From the NCBI GenBank assembly GCA_938028745.1, contig CALIZL010000078.1:1-63327 (forward strand): 63,327 bases of DNA, read 5' to 3'. This stretch comes from an uncultured Prevotella sp. GTDB lineage: Bacteria > Bacteroidota > Bacteroidia > Bacteroidales > Bacteroidaceae. Positions 8,745 to 16,657 of this stretch are shown here, piece after piece; position 1 is the first letter of the stretch, and each line of letters opens with the position of its first letter. The translations under genes were made by a program, and so were the position numbers. A model generated the notes under the pieces. The model made no database searches. It had not been told where the DNA came from and saw nothing but the letters and a program-made list of their open reading frames with translations.

Positions 8745-8851
8745 GTACAAGACACCTTGTAGTGTAGGTACAAGCACCTTGTAGTGGCAGTACAAGCCGC
8801 TTGTAGTGTCAGTACAAGCACCTTGTACTACCACTACAAAGCATCTTGTAC
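8745..8851. repeat. 22-bp TACAAG-N3-CTTGTA array A (5 units)
   Basis: TACAAG/TACAAA half-sites start at 8746, 8769, 8791, 8813 and 8835 (steps 23, 22, 22, 22). Each is followed after 3-4 nt by CTTGTA, then a 7-nt linker of the type GTGGCAG or GTGTCAG. The array lies between the convergent C11 peptidase and DUF2461 genes. Related arrays are at 19962, 40151 and 51175. Confidence 0.9.
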
Positions 8852-8896
8852 TTTCCTTAACCGCGCTTTTGAACGATATAAACAAAGCATATTACT

Positions 8897-8990
8897 CCCC
8901 TCTCCCCTTGGAGAGGGGTCGGGGGTGAGGCCGGTTATAGGGTGGCGTGAGGCCAGTTGTGGGGCGGCGTGAGGCCAGTTGTGGGGGCTT
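8897..8990. repeat. GC-rich palindrome followed by a 22-bp GTGAGGCC direct repeat
   Basis: The 9-bp arms at 8897-8905 (CCCCTCTCC) and 8910-8918 (GGAGAGGGG) form a REP-like palindrome of a kind found between genes in many bacterial phyla. Immediately after it GTGAGGCC starts at 8925, 8947 and 8969, an exact 22-bp period with only a few substitutions between copies. The block ends 8 nt before the DUF2461 stop codon. The 488 nt between 8509 and 8998 hold the hairpin, array A and this block; no gene is visible. Confidence 0.8.
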
Positions 8991-8997
8991 TATCCCC

Positions 8998-9699
8998 CTA
9001 CTCATAATCGTCAATCACATTATTCATAAAGTCCATCATGGGCTTACCCACCTTAAATATGCGCGTCATCTCGTCTATCCAGCCATCGCCTTCAAAGAAA
9101 TTGTCGGGCACTTTCACCCATCCGCAATAATCCTTCATGCGCAAATACTGTATAAACTCATAGTCGCGGGGAAATCCACTGGGTGCGCTTTTAAGCGAAT
9201 CCAGCCCAAAGCCGCGTGTACCTTCACCCCATTTGGTTTCGTTGGGCTTGCCAAACAGGTCTACGAAAGCCTTATTTTCCACAATGCCACGCCATGTATC
9301 AATGTTACCCATAATCTCATTGCGACACGAAGTGAGAATATTCGTGGGCAGCCAATAACCACCCACGGCCAAAAGGCAGTGTCCTTGTTCCAGATGCAGG
9401 TAATAACCGCCGCGCAAAGCCTTCTTACCCTTGGCGCACATGTATGCGCCAAAGTGGTTTTTGTATGGCGACTTGTCGGCCGAGAAACGCGTATCGCGGT
9501 TAAAACGATACACACAATCCTTCACTTGCAGGTGACTAATCTCGCTATCGAACAGCGAGATGGCACCGAGGGCTTGGCGAACACCCTCCTCAAAGTCGGC
9601 CCTGCATGCCGTATATTCATCCTTATGCGCCTGATACCAATCGCGATTGTTGTTCGCCGACAGCTCGGCCAAATAGTTTAAAATACGCTTAACGTTCAT
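8998..9699 (-). CDS. DUF2461 family protein
   Basis: This 233-residue protein matches the DUF2461 family (TIGR02453-like). Characteristic segments are LSANNNRDWYQAHKDEY near the N terminus, VYRFNRDTRFSADKSPYKNH at about 64-83, and GGYYLHLEQGHCLLAVGGYW. It has no signal peptide and should be cytoplasmic. The biochemical function of the family is not established. The ATG at 9699 is well placed, and the gene appears monocistronic, with repeats on both sides. Confidence 0.9.
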   Translation of the reverse strand: MNVKRILNYLAELSANNNRDWYQAHKDEYTACRADFEEGVRQALGAISLFDSEISHLQVKDCVYRFNRDTRFSADKSPYKNHFGAYMCAKGKKALRGGYYLHLEQGHCLLAVGGYWLPTNILTSCRNEIMGNIDTWRGIVENKAFVDLFGKPNETKWGEGTRGFGLDSLKSAPSGFPRDYEFIQYLRMKDYCGWVKVPDNFFEGDGWIDEMTRIFKVGKPMMDFMNNVIDDYE

Positions 9700-9813
9700 C
9701 TTCTCTAATATTTATTGGTTTTTTAGGCTAGCAATCGGTTATCGCCTAGCCCTCATTATATTGGTTTACATTATTCGGTATAGTTGGCGTTATGCTAATT
9801 GGACAGCTCAGAA

Positions 9814-9910
9814 CAGTCTGACCACTCTGACCAGTCCGACTAGTCTGACCAGTCTGACTTGTCCGACTTGTCCGAGAGCTAGAATGAACTAGAAATCTAG
9901 AAAGCTCTAG
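9814..9910. repeat. 9-bp CAGTCTGAC array (7 units) followed by CTAG repeats
   Basis: Units start at 9814, 9823, 9832, 9841, 9850, 9859 and 9868 with consensus YAGTCYGAC and exact 9-bp spacing. Four CTAG-containing words follow at 9879, 9889, 9897 and 9907, resembling units of the 9-bp CTAG array at 39205. The array lies between the DUF2461 start and the nth end. Confidence 0.85.
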
Positions 9911-9922
9911 ACACCCTTAAAG

Positions 9923-9999
9923 GGCGTCAGCCATCTTTTCACCCTTTCACCTTTTCACCCTTTCACCTTTTCACCCTTTCACCCTTTCACCTTTTCACC
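9923..9999. repeat. GGC-GTCA-GCC hairpin and 8-bp TTTTCACC/CTTTCACC x8 array
   Basis: A small inverted repeat at 9923-9932 is followed by eight 8-bp units beginning at 9936, 9944, 9952, 9960, 9968, 9976, 9984 and 9992. The array ends one nucleotide before the nth stop codon. In the nth transcript it would read GGTGAAAG/A units followed by the hairpin, the same arrangement as downstream of rnz (33-79). The 301 nt between 9699 and 10001 are largely made of these two repeat blocks. Confidence 0.85.
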
Positions 10000-10000
10000 C

Positions 10001-10651
10001 TTATTCCAGTTTCGAACCCTCCAAAAGCTTGGGGCAAATGTCGTTAAACACACACTCCTCGCATTTGGGTTTGCGGCTCAAGCACACATATCGGCCATGC
10101 AGCAGCAGCCAATGGTGTGCCTTGTTCACATCAACGCTGGGTATGTGGCGCAACAATTCTTGCTCCACTTTCAATGGCGTGGTGGCCTTCTTGCTCACCA
10201 AACCCATTCTATGACTCACGCGATATACGTGCGTATCTACCGCCATGTTAGGTTTGTCGAACCAAACAGCCTGCATAACGTTGGCCGTTTTTCGCCCGAC
10301 GCCAGGCAATGTCGTCAGTTCGGCCGTTGTGCTGGGCATTTCGCCCTTGAAATCGTCTACCAATTTGCGCGCCATAGCCACCAAATGGTTGGCCTTGGCG
10401 TTAGGATAGCTCACCGACTTGATGTACTCGAACACCTCTTCCACCTCGGCTTTGGCCATTTCTTCGGCCGTGGGGAAACGTGCAAACAAGGCAGGCGTAA
10501 CCTGATTGATGCGCTTATCGGTGCATTGCGCGCTGAGCAACGTAGCCACCAACAGCTGAAAGGCAGAGCCAAATTCGAGTTCGGTGGTTACAACTGGGGC
10601 TTGCGCGCGGAAATAATCCAATATGTATTTGTATCGTTCGTTTCTTGTCAT
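10001..10651 (-). CDS. nth: Endonuclease III (DNA glycosylase/AP lyase)
   Basis: This 216-residue base-excision-repair enzyme removes oxidised pyrimidines and cleaves abasic sites. The helix-hairpin-helix motif LTTLPGVGRKTANVMQ contains the catalytic Lys, and the catalytic Asp is in AVDTHVYR. A C-terminal [4Fe-4S] cluster is intact with spacing C-x6-C-x2-C-x5-C (Cys190, 197, 200, 206). Length and architecture are typical. The ATG at 10651 is clear. The gene lies downstream of tamL on the same strand with an 81-nt gap. Confidence 0.97.
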   Translation of the reverse strand: MTRNERYKYILDYFRAQAPVVTTELEFGSAFQLLVATLLSAQCTDKRINQVTPALFARFPTAEEMAKAEVEEVFEYIKSVSYPNAKANHLVAMARKLVDDFKGEMPSTTAELTTLPGVGRKTANVMQAVWFDKPNMAVDTHVYRVSHRMGLVSKKATTPLKVEQELLRHIPSVDVNKAHHWLLLHGRYVCLSRKPKCEECVFNDICPKLLEGSKLE

Positions 10652-10732
10652 CGCTAAAAATAAGTGCCATGTGGCACTGGTTAAATATGTTTCGCGCCTA
10701 CATCAAGGCGTTAAGCTACGCCGGAGGGCTGT

Positions 10733-12982
10733 TTAGAAGGGCAAACCCACAGCGAAATGGAAGGCGAAATCGCGTTTGAAGTTGGGATAGAGCAGCGGAT
10801 AATGCTCTCGCGAGGTTTCGCAGGCAGGGTTAACGGCCTTCATACCAAAGTCGAAACGCAGAATGAAGTAGTCGAAGTTGAGCCTTAACCCCAATCCGTA
10901 AGCCACGGCTATTTGCCGATAGAAACTGTTAAAGTTGAATTGTCCGCCAGGTTGTTCGGCATAGTTGCGCAAAGTCCAAATGTTTCCAGCGTCTACAAAC
11001 ACCGCTCCGTGCAGTTTCCACCCCAAAAACGTGCGGTATTCCAAGTTCATATCCAGTTTCATGTCGCCCGTTTGGTTGATGAAGTCGATGCGCCCATCCG
11101 TTCCTTTAAACGTTCCAGGCCCCAATTCGCGCACTCGCCAACCCCTCACCGAGTTTGCTCCACCCGAGAAATAGCGTTTTTCAAACGGCAAAATGGTGCT
11201 GTTGCCGTAGGGATAAGCCACGCCAAGACCAACGTGGAAGGCCAATGAGTTGCGCTCGTCGAATTGGAAAAGGCGGGTAAAATCAACATCAAACTTCACG
11301 TATTGCGCATAGGCAATGTTCACCAAGGTGTATTTTCCGTCGGCATTTTGCGGCAAACGAAACAGCTTAGACACCGCCTGCAACATGTTACCGGCCGACT
11401 CGACATGCACTTTCAAAGCGTTTTCGCCATCGTTAAAGGCCAAACCAAATCCCATTTTAAGGATAAATAGGTCTTCGTAATTGTAGCGAAGAATGGCGTT
11501 TCGGCTCGTGGCGTTGTCTAAATAGTCGGCCTTGAAACGCGAACTTATCCACGGCATGTACACGTAGTTGATGTCGAAAAAGTCGTATCGGTAAGAAATA
11601 TGTTGGCGAGGTTCGTTCCAATGGTACCGCCACGCCGTGGAAAACACGCGCCGATGAAACTCCGGACGGTTTTGAAGGTTCCAATTAAGCGACAATTCGC
11701 TGGTGGCTACACTGCGCCTGCGGAACGTACGCGACAACAAAGGGGCAACAAATTGGGGAAAGGTAAGCTTTGTTTCCACGCCATACTCCTGATAGTCTTT
11801 GTTTTGATAGCCTTCCAATCCCGTAATGGCCTCGTATGCGGCACGTAGCTGGATGCTCAACAACTCGCTGCCCCTAAAAAGGTTTCTGTTTTCGTACGTA
11901 ACCGAAACTGCCGCCCCTAGGTCGCCGGCTGTGTTGGTGCCTTCGGGCTGGAACGAAATGGACGAAGGCTTGTTGGTACTGATATTGATGTCGCAATCTA
12001 GCAAAGTGGTATCGGGCACTTCGGTAAAACGGATGTTGGTATAGCGCACGGCCTGCATGCGAGCAAAGTTGCCATAGGTGCGTTGCAGCTGTGTGGCACT
12101 GAAAAGGTCGCCTTGTTTAATAAGTGTACTTCGGCGCAACACACCCGGTCGCAAGTGTATCGTAGCACTGTCGTTGCTAGAAAAAGTAACATTACGTATG
12201 CTATAACGTGGATGCAACGTTTCGGGGGCATTGCTGTTGGGACGGTAACGCAGTAGGTGGAGCATCAAGTTGATTTGATTTTTACTTGCGGTAGAGTCGG
12301 CCCCATACAGAATAAAGTCTTTATGAAAACGGTAATAGCCGCTATCCAACAGCACGCGCGTTATGCGTTTGCGTTCTTCTTCGAGCCGCGTAACGGTAAA
12401 AGGGTCGCCCGCTTTTAGCTCTTGGCGGGCGGGATTGTCCAAATCGAGCATTCGGGCGATAACAGAGTCTTGTATGTCATAACGCACCGAGTTGATAAAA
12501 AAGGGCTTTCCGGGGTGCAAAGTGTAGATGGCCGTAAGGCGTTTGCCCTTGGCTCGCGTGGTCAGGTCAACTTCGCCGTTCATGTAGCCCATGTTTTGCA
12601 AGGCCAGTTTCAGGTCGTTGCACGACAATTGTGCCTGCAATGTGTCGTACACCACAGGCCCTTCGCCAATCTTACGCAGCGTGCGGTTAATCCATCTGGT
12701 GGTGTCGCGCCCCGAAAGAGCGTATGCGCCCAAGGGAATTTTGAACACAGAGAACCACTTGGAGTTGGCCTTCTGTCGGATATAAGGTTCGAGCGAGGCC
12801 ACGTTAAACTTCTTCGTGTCGGCCTTCAGTTCCACTTTTTCAAGCAAGTAGCTTTCGTCTGGCACGAATTTAGTTGCGCTACACGCCGCCAACAAGGCCA
12901 ACATGCACCACAAAGACAAGACTTTTAACGCTTTACGCAATAACAGATGGGGTTGATATATATTTGTTCCTGAACGCTCCAT
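10733..12982 (-). CDS. tamL: Translocation and assembly module lipoprotein TamL (Omp85 family)
   Basis: This is an Omp85/BamA-type outer-membrane protein of about 750 residues that begins with a lipoprotein signal (lipobox LLAAC). That combination is typical of Bacteroidota TamL rather than BamA. POTRA-like segments occupy the first third. The C-terminal half is a 16-strand-type barrel with the conserved RGWRVRELGPGTF loop motif and a terminal Phe (AVGLPF). It should help insert or export envelope proteins with TamB. No tamB is next to it here. The ATG at 12982 lies only about 7 nt from the -7 box, implying a near-leaderless mRNA. A TTG at 12940 giving MRKALKVLSLWCM is an alternative start with a more typical lipoprotein n-region. 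Confidence 0.9.
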   Translation of the reverse strand: MERSGTNIYQPHLLLRKALKVLSLWCMLALLAACSATKFVPDESYLLEKVELKADTKKFNVASLEPYIRQKANSKWFSVFKIPLGAYALSGRDTTRWINRTLRKIGEGPVVYDTLQAQLSCNDLKLALQNMGYMNGEVDLTTRAKGKRLTAIYTLHPGKPFFINSVRYDIQDSVIARMLDLDNPARQELKAGDPFTVTRLEEERKRITRVLLDSGYYRFHKDFILYGADSTASKNQINLMLHLLRYRPNSNAPETLHPRYSIRNVTFSSNDSATIHLRPGVLRRSTLIKQGDLFSATQLQRTYGNFARMQAVRYTNIRFTEVPDTTLLDCDINISTNKPSSISFQPEGTNTAGDLGAAVSVTYENRNLFRGSELLSIQLRAAYEAITGLEGYQNKDYQEYGVETKLTFPQFVAPLLSRTFRRRSVATSELSLNWNLQNRPEFHRRVFSTAWRYHWNEPRQHISYRYDFFDINYVYMPWISSRFKADYLDNATSRNAILRYNYEDLFILKMGFGLAFNDGENALKVHVESAGNMLQAVSKLFRLPQNADGKYTLVNIAYAQYVKFDVDFTRLFQFDERNSLAFHVGLGVAYPYGNSTILPFEKRYFSGGANSVRGWRVRELGPGTFKGTDGRIDFINQTGDMKLDMNLEYRTFLGWKLHGAVFVDAGNIWTLRNYAEQPGGQFNFNSFYRQIAVAYGLGLRLNFDYFILRFDFGMKAVNPACETSREHYPLLYPNFKRDFAFHFAVGLPF

Positions 12983-12989
12983 TTCTGCA

Positions 12990-13021
12990 CAAAGGTACAA
13001 CTTTTTGTGTTTTCGGGCAAA
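12990..13021 (-). promoter_or_regulatory. Consensus promoter TTTG-N20-TACCTTTG for tamL
   Basis: On the minus strand TTTG (13021-13018) is separated by 20 nt from TACCTTTG (12997-12990), a full match to the Bacteroidota -33/-7 pattern. The -7 box ends only 7 nt before the ATG at 12982, so transcription should begin almost at the start codon. Confidence 0.8.
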
Positions 13022-13655
13022 CACGCATGCAGAAAAGGTGGGGCAAGAAATGTTAAGTATTGTGCGATATAGGGGTAAAACGAAAAACCATCGGCCACTC
13101 TGCCTATATGTACAGACTTTGTTCTGACATAAAATTGGTAACATACGAAACAAAGAAGGCATTGACACCGAACATATAGAACAGATATAAGAAATTTAGC
13201 TTGTGGGTAGTATGCGGTTTGTCCTTATCATCCTCTGGCATAAGAAACTCAAAAAGCTAACGCGTACAACGCTCATAAACTTATCAACTCAAAAACTAAC
13301 AAACTTATCTACTCACCAACTCACAAAACTTAAATTATTACTTTTATTTTACAACATCGCTCTAATTTTCACGCCGTTCTAGCGAAAATATAGGTTAAAA
13401 AGTAGGTAAAAAGCCACTATTTCTAACCTTTCACGTCTTGAGGGTTGTCCATTTTTAAGCCTAGAACCTGCATTTTGCACCATTTTACCTTTCTAGTTTG
13501 ATTGTCGGCTCGTATTTTTTCAACCCCAATTTCCCACTTTTAACCCCCAAAACCCCACTTTTTAATGGTTGTTTGCCCCTTTGAGCCCTGTGTTTAATGG
13601 CTCAAAAGGGTTTTGTTTATACAAATGCTGTGGATGTTTATGCTTTTCGTTTCGT
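13022..13655. other. Long non-coding region upstream of tamL
   Basis: No convincing gene is seen between the tamL promoter and 13657. It contains an 8-bp ACTCAAAA/ACTTATCA-type run at about 13246-13332 (the reverse sense of the GAGTT arrays), a pair of 21-bp-spaced CCCCAA...CCCACTTTT copies at 13524-13562, and A+T-rich spacer. Open frames here are short and lack coding character. Confidence 0.5.
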
Positions 13656-13656
13656 A

Positions 13657-13788
13657 TTTAGGCGCATTTTGCACTGCATTTAGCCGCATTTCACCTTGCG
13701 TTTAGCACCAAAACGCACTGCATTTAGCGGCATATTGCACTGCGTTTAGCACCAAAATGCACTTCGTTTAGCAGCAAATAGCCCCAAA
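13657..13788. repeat. 22-bp TTTAGC array (6 units)
   Basis: TTTAGC (first copy TTTAGG) starts at 13657, 13679, 13701, 13723, 13745 and 13767, an exact 22-bp step. The 16-nt interval alternates between ACCAAAACGCACTGCA-like and GGCATATTGCACTGCG-like forms, giving a 44-bp supra-period. The flanking GCNGCAAATAGC copies at 13771 and 13792 are 21 bp apart. The sequence is unrelated to the TACAAG arrays, but the period is the same. From 13789 to 14122 nothing else is recognised. Confidence 0.88.
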
Positions 13789-14122
13789 ACTGCTGCAAAT
13801 AGCGGCCTTTTCAAATAAAAATTCATTTTGCCAACATTCACTTGCTACCCCTTTTTGTATCAAAACAAACCTCCGCGAGAATCGATTATTTGCGGCAAGG
13901 TGGGAAATTGGTGGACAAAAAGGGCACTCATAATGTTAAAATTCTTGCCGAAAAATAGACAAAAAAGCGATTATTCCGCATACACGCGCAGGGGCAACGG
14001 TACAGAGAACATACGCGTTTACAACTGCCTGCGCGAGCGGTTGCAGGGCATTCAACAAGCAAGCGAAAGGCAGCCAAATGCAAAATAAAACGGCGAAAGC
14101 CTTCTTTCCATGTGATACAAAC

Positions 14123-14155
14123 AAAAAAAAAGACCGGGTGCATCACTGCAGCCGG
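14123..14155 (-). terminator. Intrinsic terminator of the ffh-vor cluster
   Basis: Read on the minus strand, the stem is CCGG-C-TGCA, loop GTGA (GNRA class), TGCA-C-CCGG, followed within two nucleotides by nine T residues (14131-14123). It lies 40 nt after the 25-codon frame and about 117 nt after the gamma-subunit stop codon. It is the clearest factor-independent terminator in the window. Confidence 0.88.
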
Positions 14156-14194
14156 CCCCCAAAAAATTAGAGAGTTATAAAAAAATCAAGTTGT

Positions 14195-14272
14195 TTATCT
14201 GTGTCTCAGAAATTCAAATTTAGCTTTATCTTGCATCACTACATGATACACGTAGTTGTTTTCGCGCTGCAT
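14195..14272 (-). CDS. Possible 25-residue peptide coupled to the oxidoreductase gamma subunit
   Basis: The stop codon of the gamma-subunit gene overlaps an ATG in a TGATG junction (14270-14274). The new frame runs 25 codons to TAA at 14195-14197, then about 40 nt to the intrinsic terminator. The peptide begins MQRENNYVYHVVMQDKAKF and ends in basic residues; it has no signal or membrane segment. The overlap and position inside the transcript argue for translation by coupling. Its small size means chance is not excluded. No family is recognised. Confidence 0.35.
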   Translation of the reverse strand: MQRENNYVYHVVMQDKAKFEFLRHR

Positions 14273-14814
14273 CATTGTTCTGCAATGATTTGCTTACCCT
14301 GCTCAACAGCCTCCATGTTCAGCGGTATCAAGTTGTGATAGCGTTCGGGAAGGGTTTTAAACAGTGCCTTATTCAAGCCCTCGGTACTAACCACAGGGCA
14401 AACTTTAAGCAGTCCGCCAAGTACAATCATGTTGAAAACTTTGGCGTTCTTCATTTCGGCTGCCTTGTCCATAGCATCCATCCGATACACCTTAATGTCG
14501 GTTCGCAATGGCGGAGAGGCTATGCCGTTGCCGTCGTAGATAAGTATGCCGCCAGGCTTTACGCGTGGTTCGAACTTGTCGAGTGACGGTTGGTTGAGTA
14601 CAATGGCCACGTCGTACTTGCTCAGAACGGGCGAAGAGATGCGCTCGTCGCTCACAATGACCGTTACGTTGGCCGTTCCGCCGCGCTGTTCGGGTCCGTA
14701 TGCCGGCATCCACGTTACCTCTTTATCTTCCATCAAGCCAGAGTAGGCCAATATCTTTCCCATTGAAAGCACTCCTTGGCCACCGAAACCGGCGATGATT
14801 ATCTCGTGTTTCAT
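14272..14814 (-). CDS. 2-oxoacid:ferredoxin oxidoreductase gamma subunit
   Basis: This 180-residue protein has the pyruvate/ketoisovalerate oxidoreductase catalytic (gamma) fold, starting with IIIAGFGGQGVLSMGKILAYSG and including MPAYGPEQRGGTANVTVIVS. It completes a four-subunit enzyme that oxidatively decarboxylates a 2-oxoacid to acyl-CoA while reducing ferredoxin. The ATG overlaps the beta-subunit stop (ATGA at 14811-14814). Substrate choice (branched-chain 2-oxoacid or 2-oxoglutarate) cannot be read from this subunit. Confidence 0.93.
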   Translation of the reverse strand: MKHEIIIAGFGGQGVLSMGKILAYSGLMEDKEVTWMPAYGPEQRGGTANVTVIVSDERISSPVLSKYDVAIVLNQPSLDKFEPRVKPGGILIYDGNGIASPPLRTDIKVYRMDAMDKAAEMKNAKVFNMIVLGGLLKVCPVVSTEGLNKALFKTLPERYHNLIPLNMEAVEQGKQIIAEQ

Positions 14815-15578
14815 TCTTTCGTTCTGTCTTTTAAGTCGCCCTTCTTATAATGGTCGAACATGTTATCTTGCATCCATTTGTTGGCATCGGCGGGCGACAT
14901 TTTCCATCCGCTGCTGCAAGTGGACACGATTTCAACGAGCGACGAGCCTTTGCCAGCCATCGAAGATTCGAATGCCTTGCGTATGGCACGCTTGGCTTTA
15001 TTGATGGATGCCACGGTGTCCACACTCTGTCTACTCACAAAGCACGTGCCTTCTAACTGCACGGCAAGGTTGGTCAGGTCGATGGGATAGCCGTGAAGTT
15101 CGGGCGTTCTGCCTGTGGGGCAAGTGGCCGTGGGCTGTTCGAGCAGCGTAGTGGCCGACATCTGTCCACCCGTCATGCCGTAAATGGCATTGTTGACGTA
15201 AATGATGGTGATGTTATCTCCACGGTTCAACGAGTGCAATGTCTCGGCTGTGCCAATGCAAGCAAGGTCGCCATCGCCTTGATAAGTAAACACAAGGCGG
15301 TCGGGCCAAAGCCTTTTGATGCCTGCTGCCAATGCCGGAGCGCGCCCATGAGGGGCTTCTTGCCAGTCGATGTCGATGTAACGATAGGCAAACACGGCAC
15401 AACCAACGGGGCTAATGCCCACCGTTTTCTCTTCCATACCCATCTCGGCGATAACCTCGGCTATGAGTTTGTGCACCACGCCGTGCGAACAACCGGGGCA
15501 ATAGTGCATGGTTGTGTCGTTCAAGAGTGCCGGTTTGGCGTAAACTAGGTTCTCAGGACTGATTATATCTGTGGTCAT
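14811..15578 (-). CDS. 2-oxoacid:ferredoxin oxidoreductase beta subunit (TPP-binding)
   Basis: This 255-residue protein is the thiamine-pyrophosphate-binding subunit. YCPGCSHGVVHK near residue 27 is the conserved Cys motif for an iron-sulfur cluster in this family. The TPP/Mg motif is YQGDGDLACIGTAETLHSLNR ending at the conserved YVNNAIYGMTGGQMSATT. It is cytoplasmic. The start overlaps the alpha stop by 4 nt (ATGA), so the three catalytic subunits should be made in fixed ratio. It corresponds to VorA- or KorB-type proteins. Confidence 0.93.
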   Translation of the reverse strand: MTTDIISPENLVYAKPALLNDTTMHYCPGCSHGVVHKLIAEVIAEMGMEEKTVGISPVGCAVFAYRYIDIDWQEAPHGRAPALAAGIKRLWPDRLVFTYQGDGDLACIGTAETLHSLNRGDNITIIYVNNAIYGMTGGQMSATTLLEQPTATCPTGRTPELHGYPIDLTNLAVQLEGTCFVSRQSVDTVASINKAKRAIRKAFESSMAGKGSSLVEIVSTCSSGWKMSPADANKWMQDNMFDHYKKGDLKDRTKE

Positions 15579-16657
15579 TGCAACTTCTCCTTTAACGCTT
15601 TTACAATCTCTTCGGGTTCGGGAACGATGCCGCCTTGTCGGCCAAAGTGGGCCACGGGGATAGTTCCTTCAACGGCCAAGCGCACGTCTTGTACCATTTG
15701 CCCTGCGTTCATCTCTACAACGAGCAAGCCTTTCTTGCCTTGTGCAAGGCTATCCAACTGACGTTCGGGGAAAGGCCACAGCGTAATGGGACGGAAAAGC
15801 CCAACACGTATGCCTTCTTCGCGAGCCAATTCTACGGCTTTTTCGGCCACGCGCGCCGCACTGCCAAACGCCACAAAGACGTATTCGGCATCATCGGTGT
15901 GCAGTGTTTCAAAACGCACTTCGTTGTTGCGTATCTCTTCGTACTTAGCTTGCAGTGCCCTGTTCTTTACTTCCATCAACTCAGGACGCAATTCGAGCGA
16001 GGTGATGATATTGGGTTCGCGGCCACGAGTGCGGCCTGTTGATGCCCAAGGGCACTCCTTTATTATCTCTTCTTCGGTTCGGCGAGGTTTCATTGGCGGA
16101 AGAACCACCTTCTCCATCATCTGTCCGATAACGCCATCGCTCAGTATCATGGCCGGATTTCGGTACTTAAAGGCCAAGTTCATGGCCAAGTCTACGAAGT
16201 CGGCCATCTCTTGTACCGAGTTGGGAGCAAGCACAATGACATTGTAGTCGCCGTTTCCGCCGCCACGCGTGCTTTGGAAATAGTCGCCTTGCGAAGGCTG
16301 AATGGTACCCAAACCAGGGCCACCACGTTGCACGTTAACGATAAGTCCCGGTATCTCGGCACCCGCCATATAGGATATTCCCTCTTGCATGAGGGCCACA
16401 CCTGGCGACGACGACGAGGTCATTACGCGCTTACCCGACCCGCCGCCGCCGTAAAGCATGTTGATGGATGCCACTTCGCTTTCGGCTTGCAGCACCACCA
16501 TGCCCGTGGTTTCCCAAGGGCGCAGCTGGGCCAATGTTTCAATTATCTCGCTTTGAGGGGTGATGGGATAGCCGAAGTACCCGTCGATGCCGGCGCGAAC
16601 GGCCGCATGGGCTATCGCCTCGTTACCTTTCATTAGTCTGACTTCACGCTCTGCCAT
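15575..16657 (-). CDS. vorB: 2-oxoacid:ferredoxin oxidoreductase alpha subunit (VorB type)
   Basis: This protein of about 360 residues has the N-terminal pyrimidine-binding domain signature GNEAIAHAAVRAGIDGYFGY, then YPITPQSEI, LQAESEVASINMLYG, MTSSSSPGVALMQEGISYM and GGPGLGTIQPSQGDYFQ. This pattern is that of the 2-ketoisovalerate (VorB) group. In Bacteroidota, branched-chain 2-oxoacid oxidation supplies ferredoxin electrons and branched acyl-CoA; assignment to 2-oxoglutarate remains possible. The ATG at 16657 is preferred to a GTG one codon earlier. It overlaps the ferredoxin gene by 14 nt. Confidence 0.92.
   Translation of the reverse strand: MAEREVRLMKGNEAIAHAAVRAGIDGYFGYPITPQSEIIETLAQLRPWETTGMVVLQAESEVASINMLYGGGGSGKRVMTSSSSPGVALMQEGISYMAGAEIPGLIVNVQRGGPGLGTIQPSQGDYFQSTRGGGNGDYNVIVLAPNSVQEMADFVDLAMNLAFKYRNPAMILSDGVIGQMMEKVVLPPMKPRRTEEEIIKECPWASTGRTRGREPNIITSLELRPELMEVKNRALQAKYEEIRNNEVRFETLHTDDAEYVFVAFGSAARVAEKAVELAREEGIRVGLFRPITLWPFPERQLDSLAQGKKGLLVVEMNAGQMVQDVRLAVEGTIPVAHFGRQGGIVPEPEEIVKALKEKLQ

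Noticed and set aside
8897..8918. New palindromic element at the C-rich hairpin
   Set aside because: This palindrome type is found between genes in many unrelated bacteria, so it is not new in itself; only the 22-bp repeat after it is reported as unusual.
13828..14088. Plus-strand 86-codon frame
   Set aside because: Composition is not protein-like, it has no promoter or homology pattern, and it lies in repeat-bearing non-coding DNA.
15093..16636. Plus-strand frames opposite the oxidoreductase subunits
   Set aside because: They are shadows of well-supported genes, with rare-residue-rich sequences and no domain.
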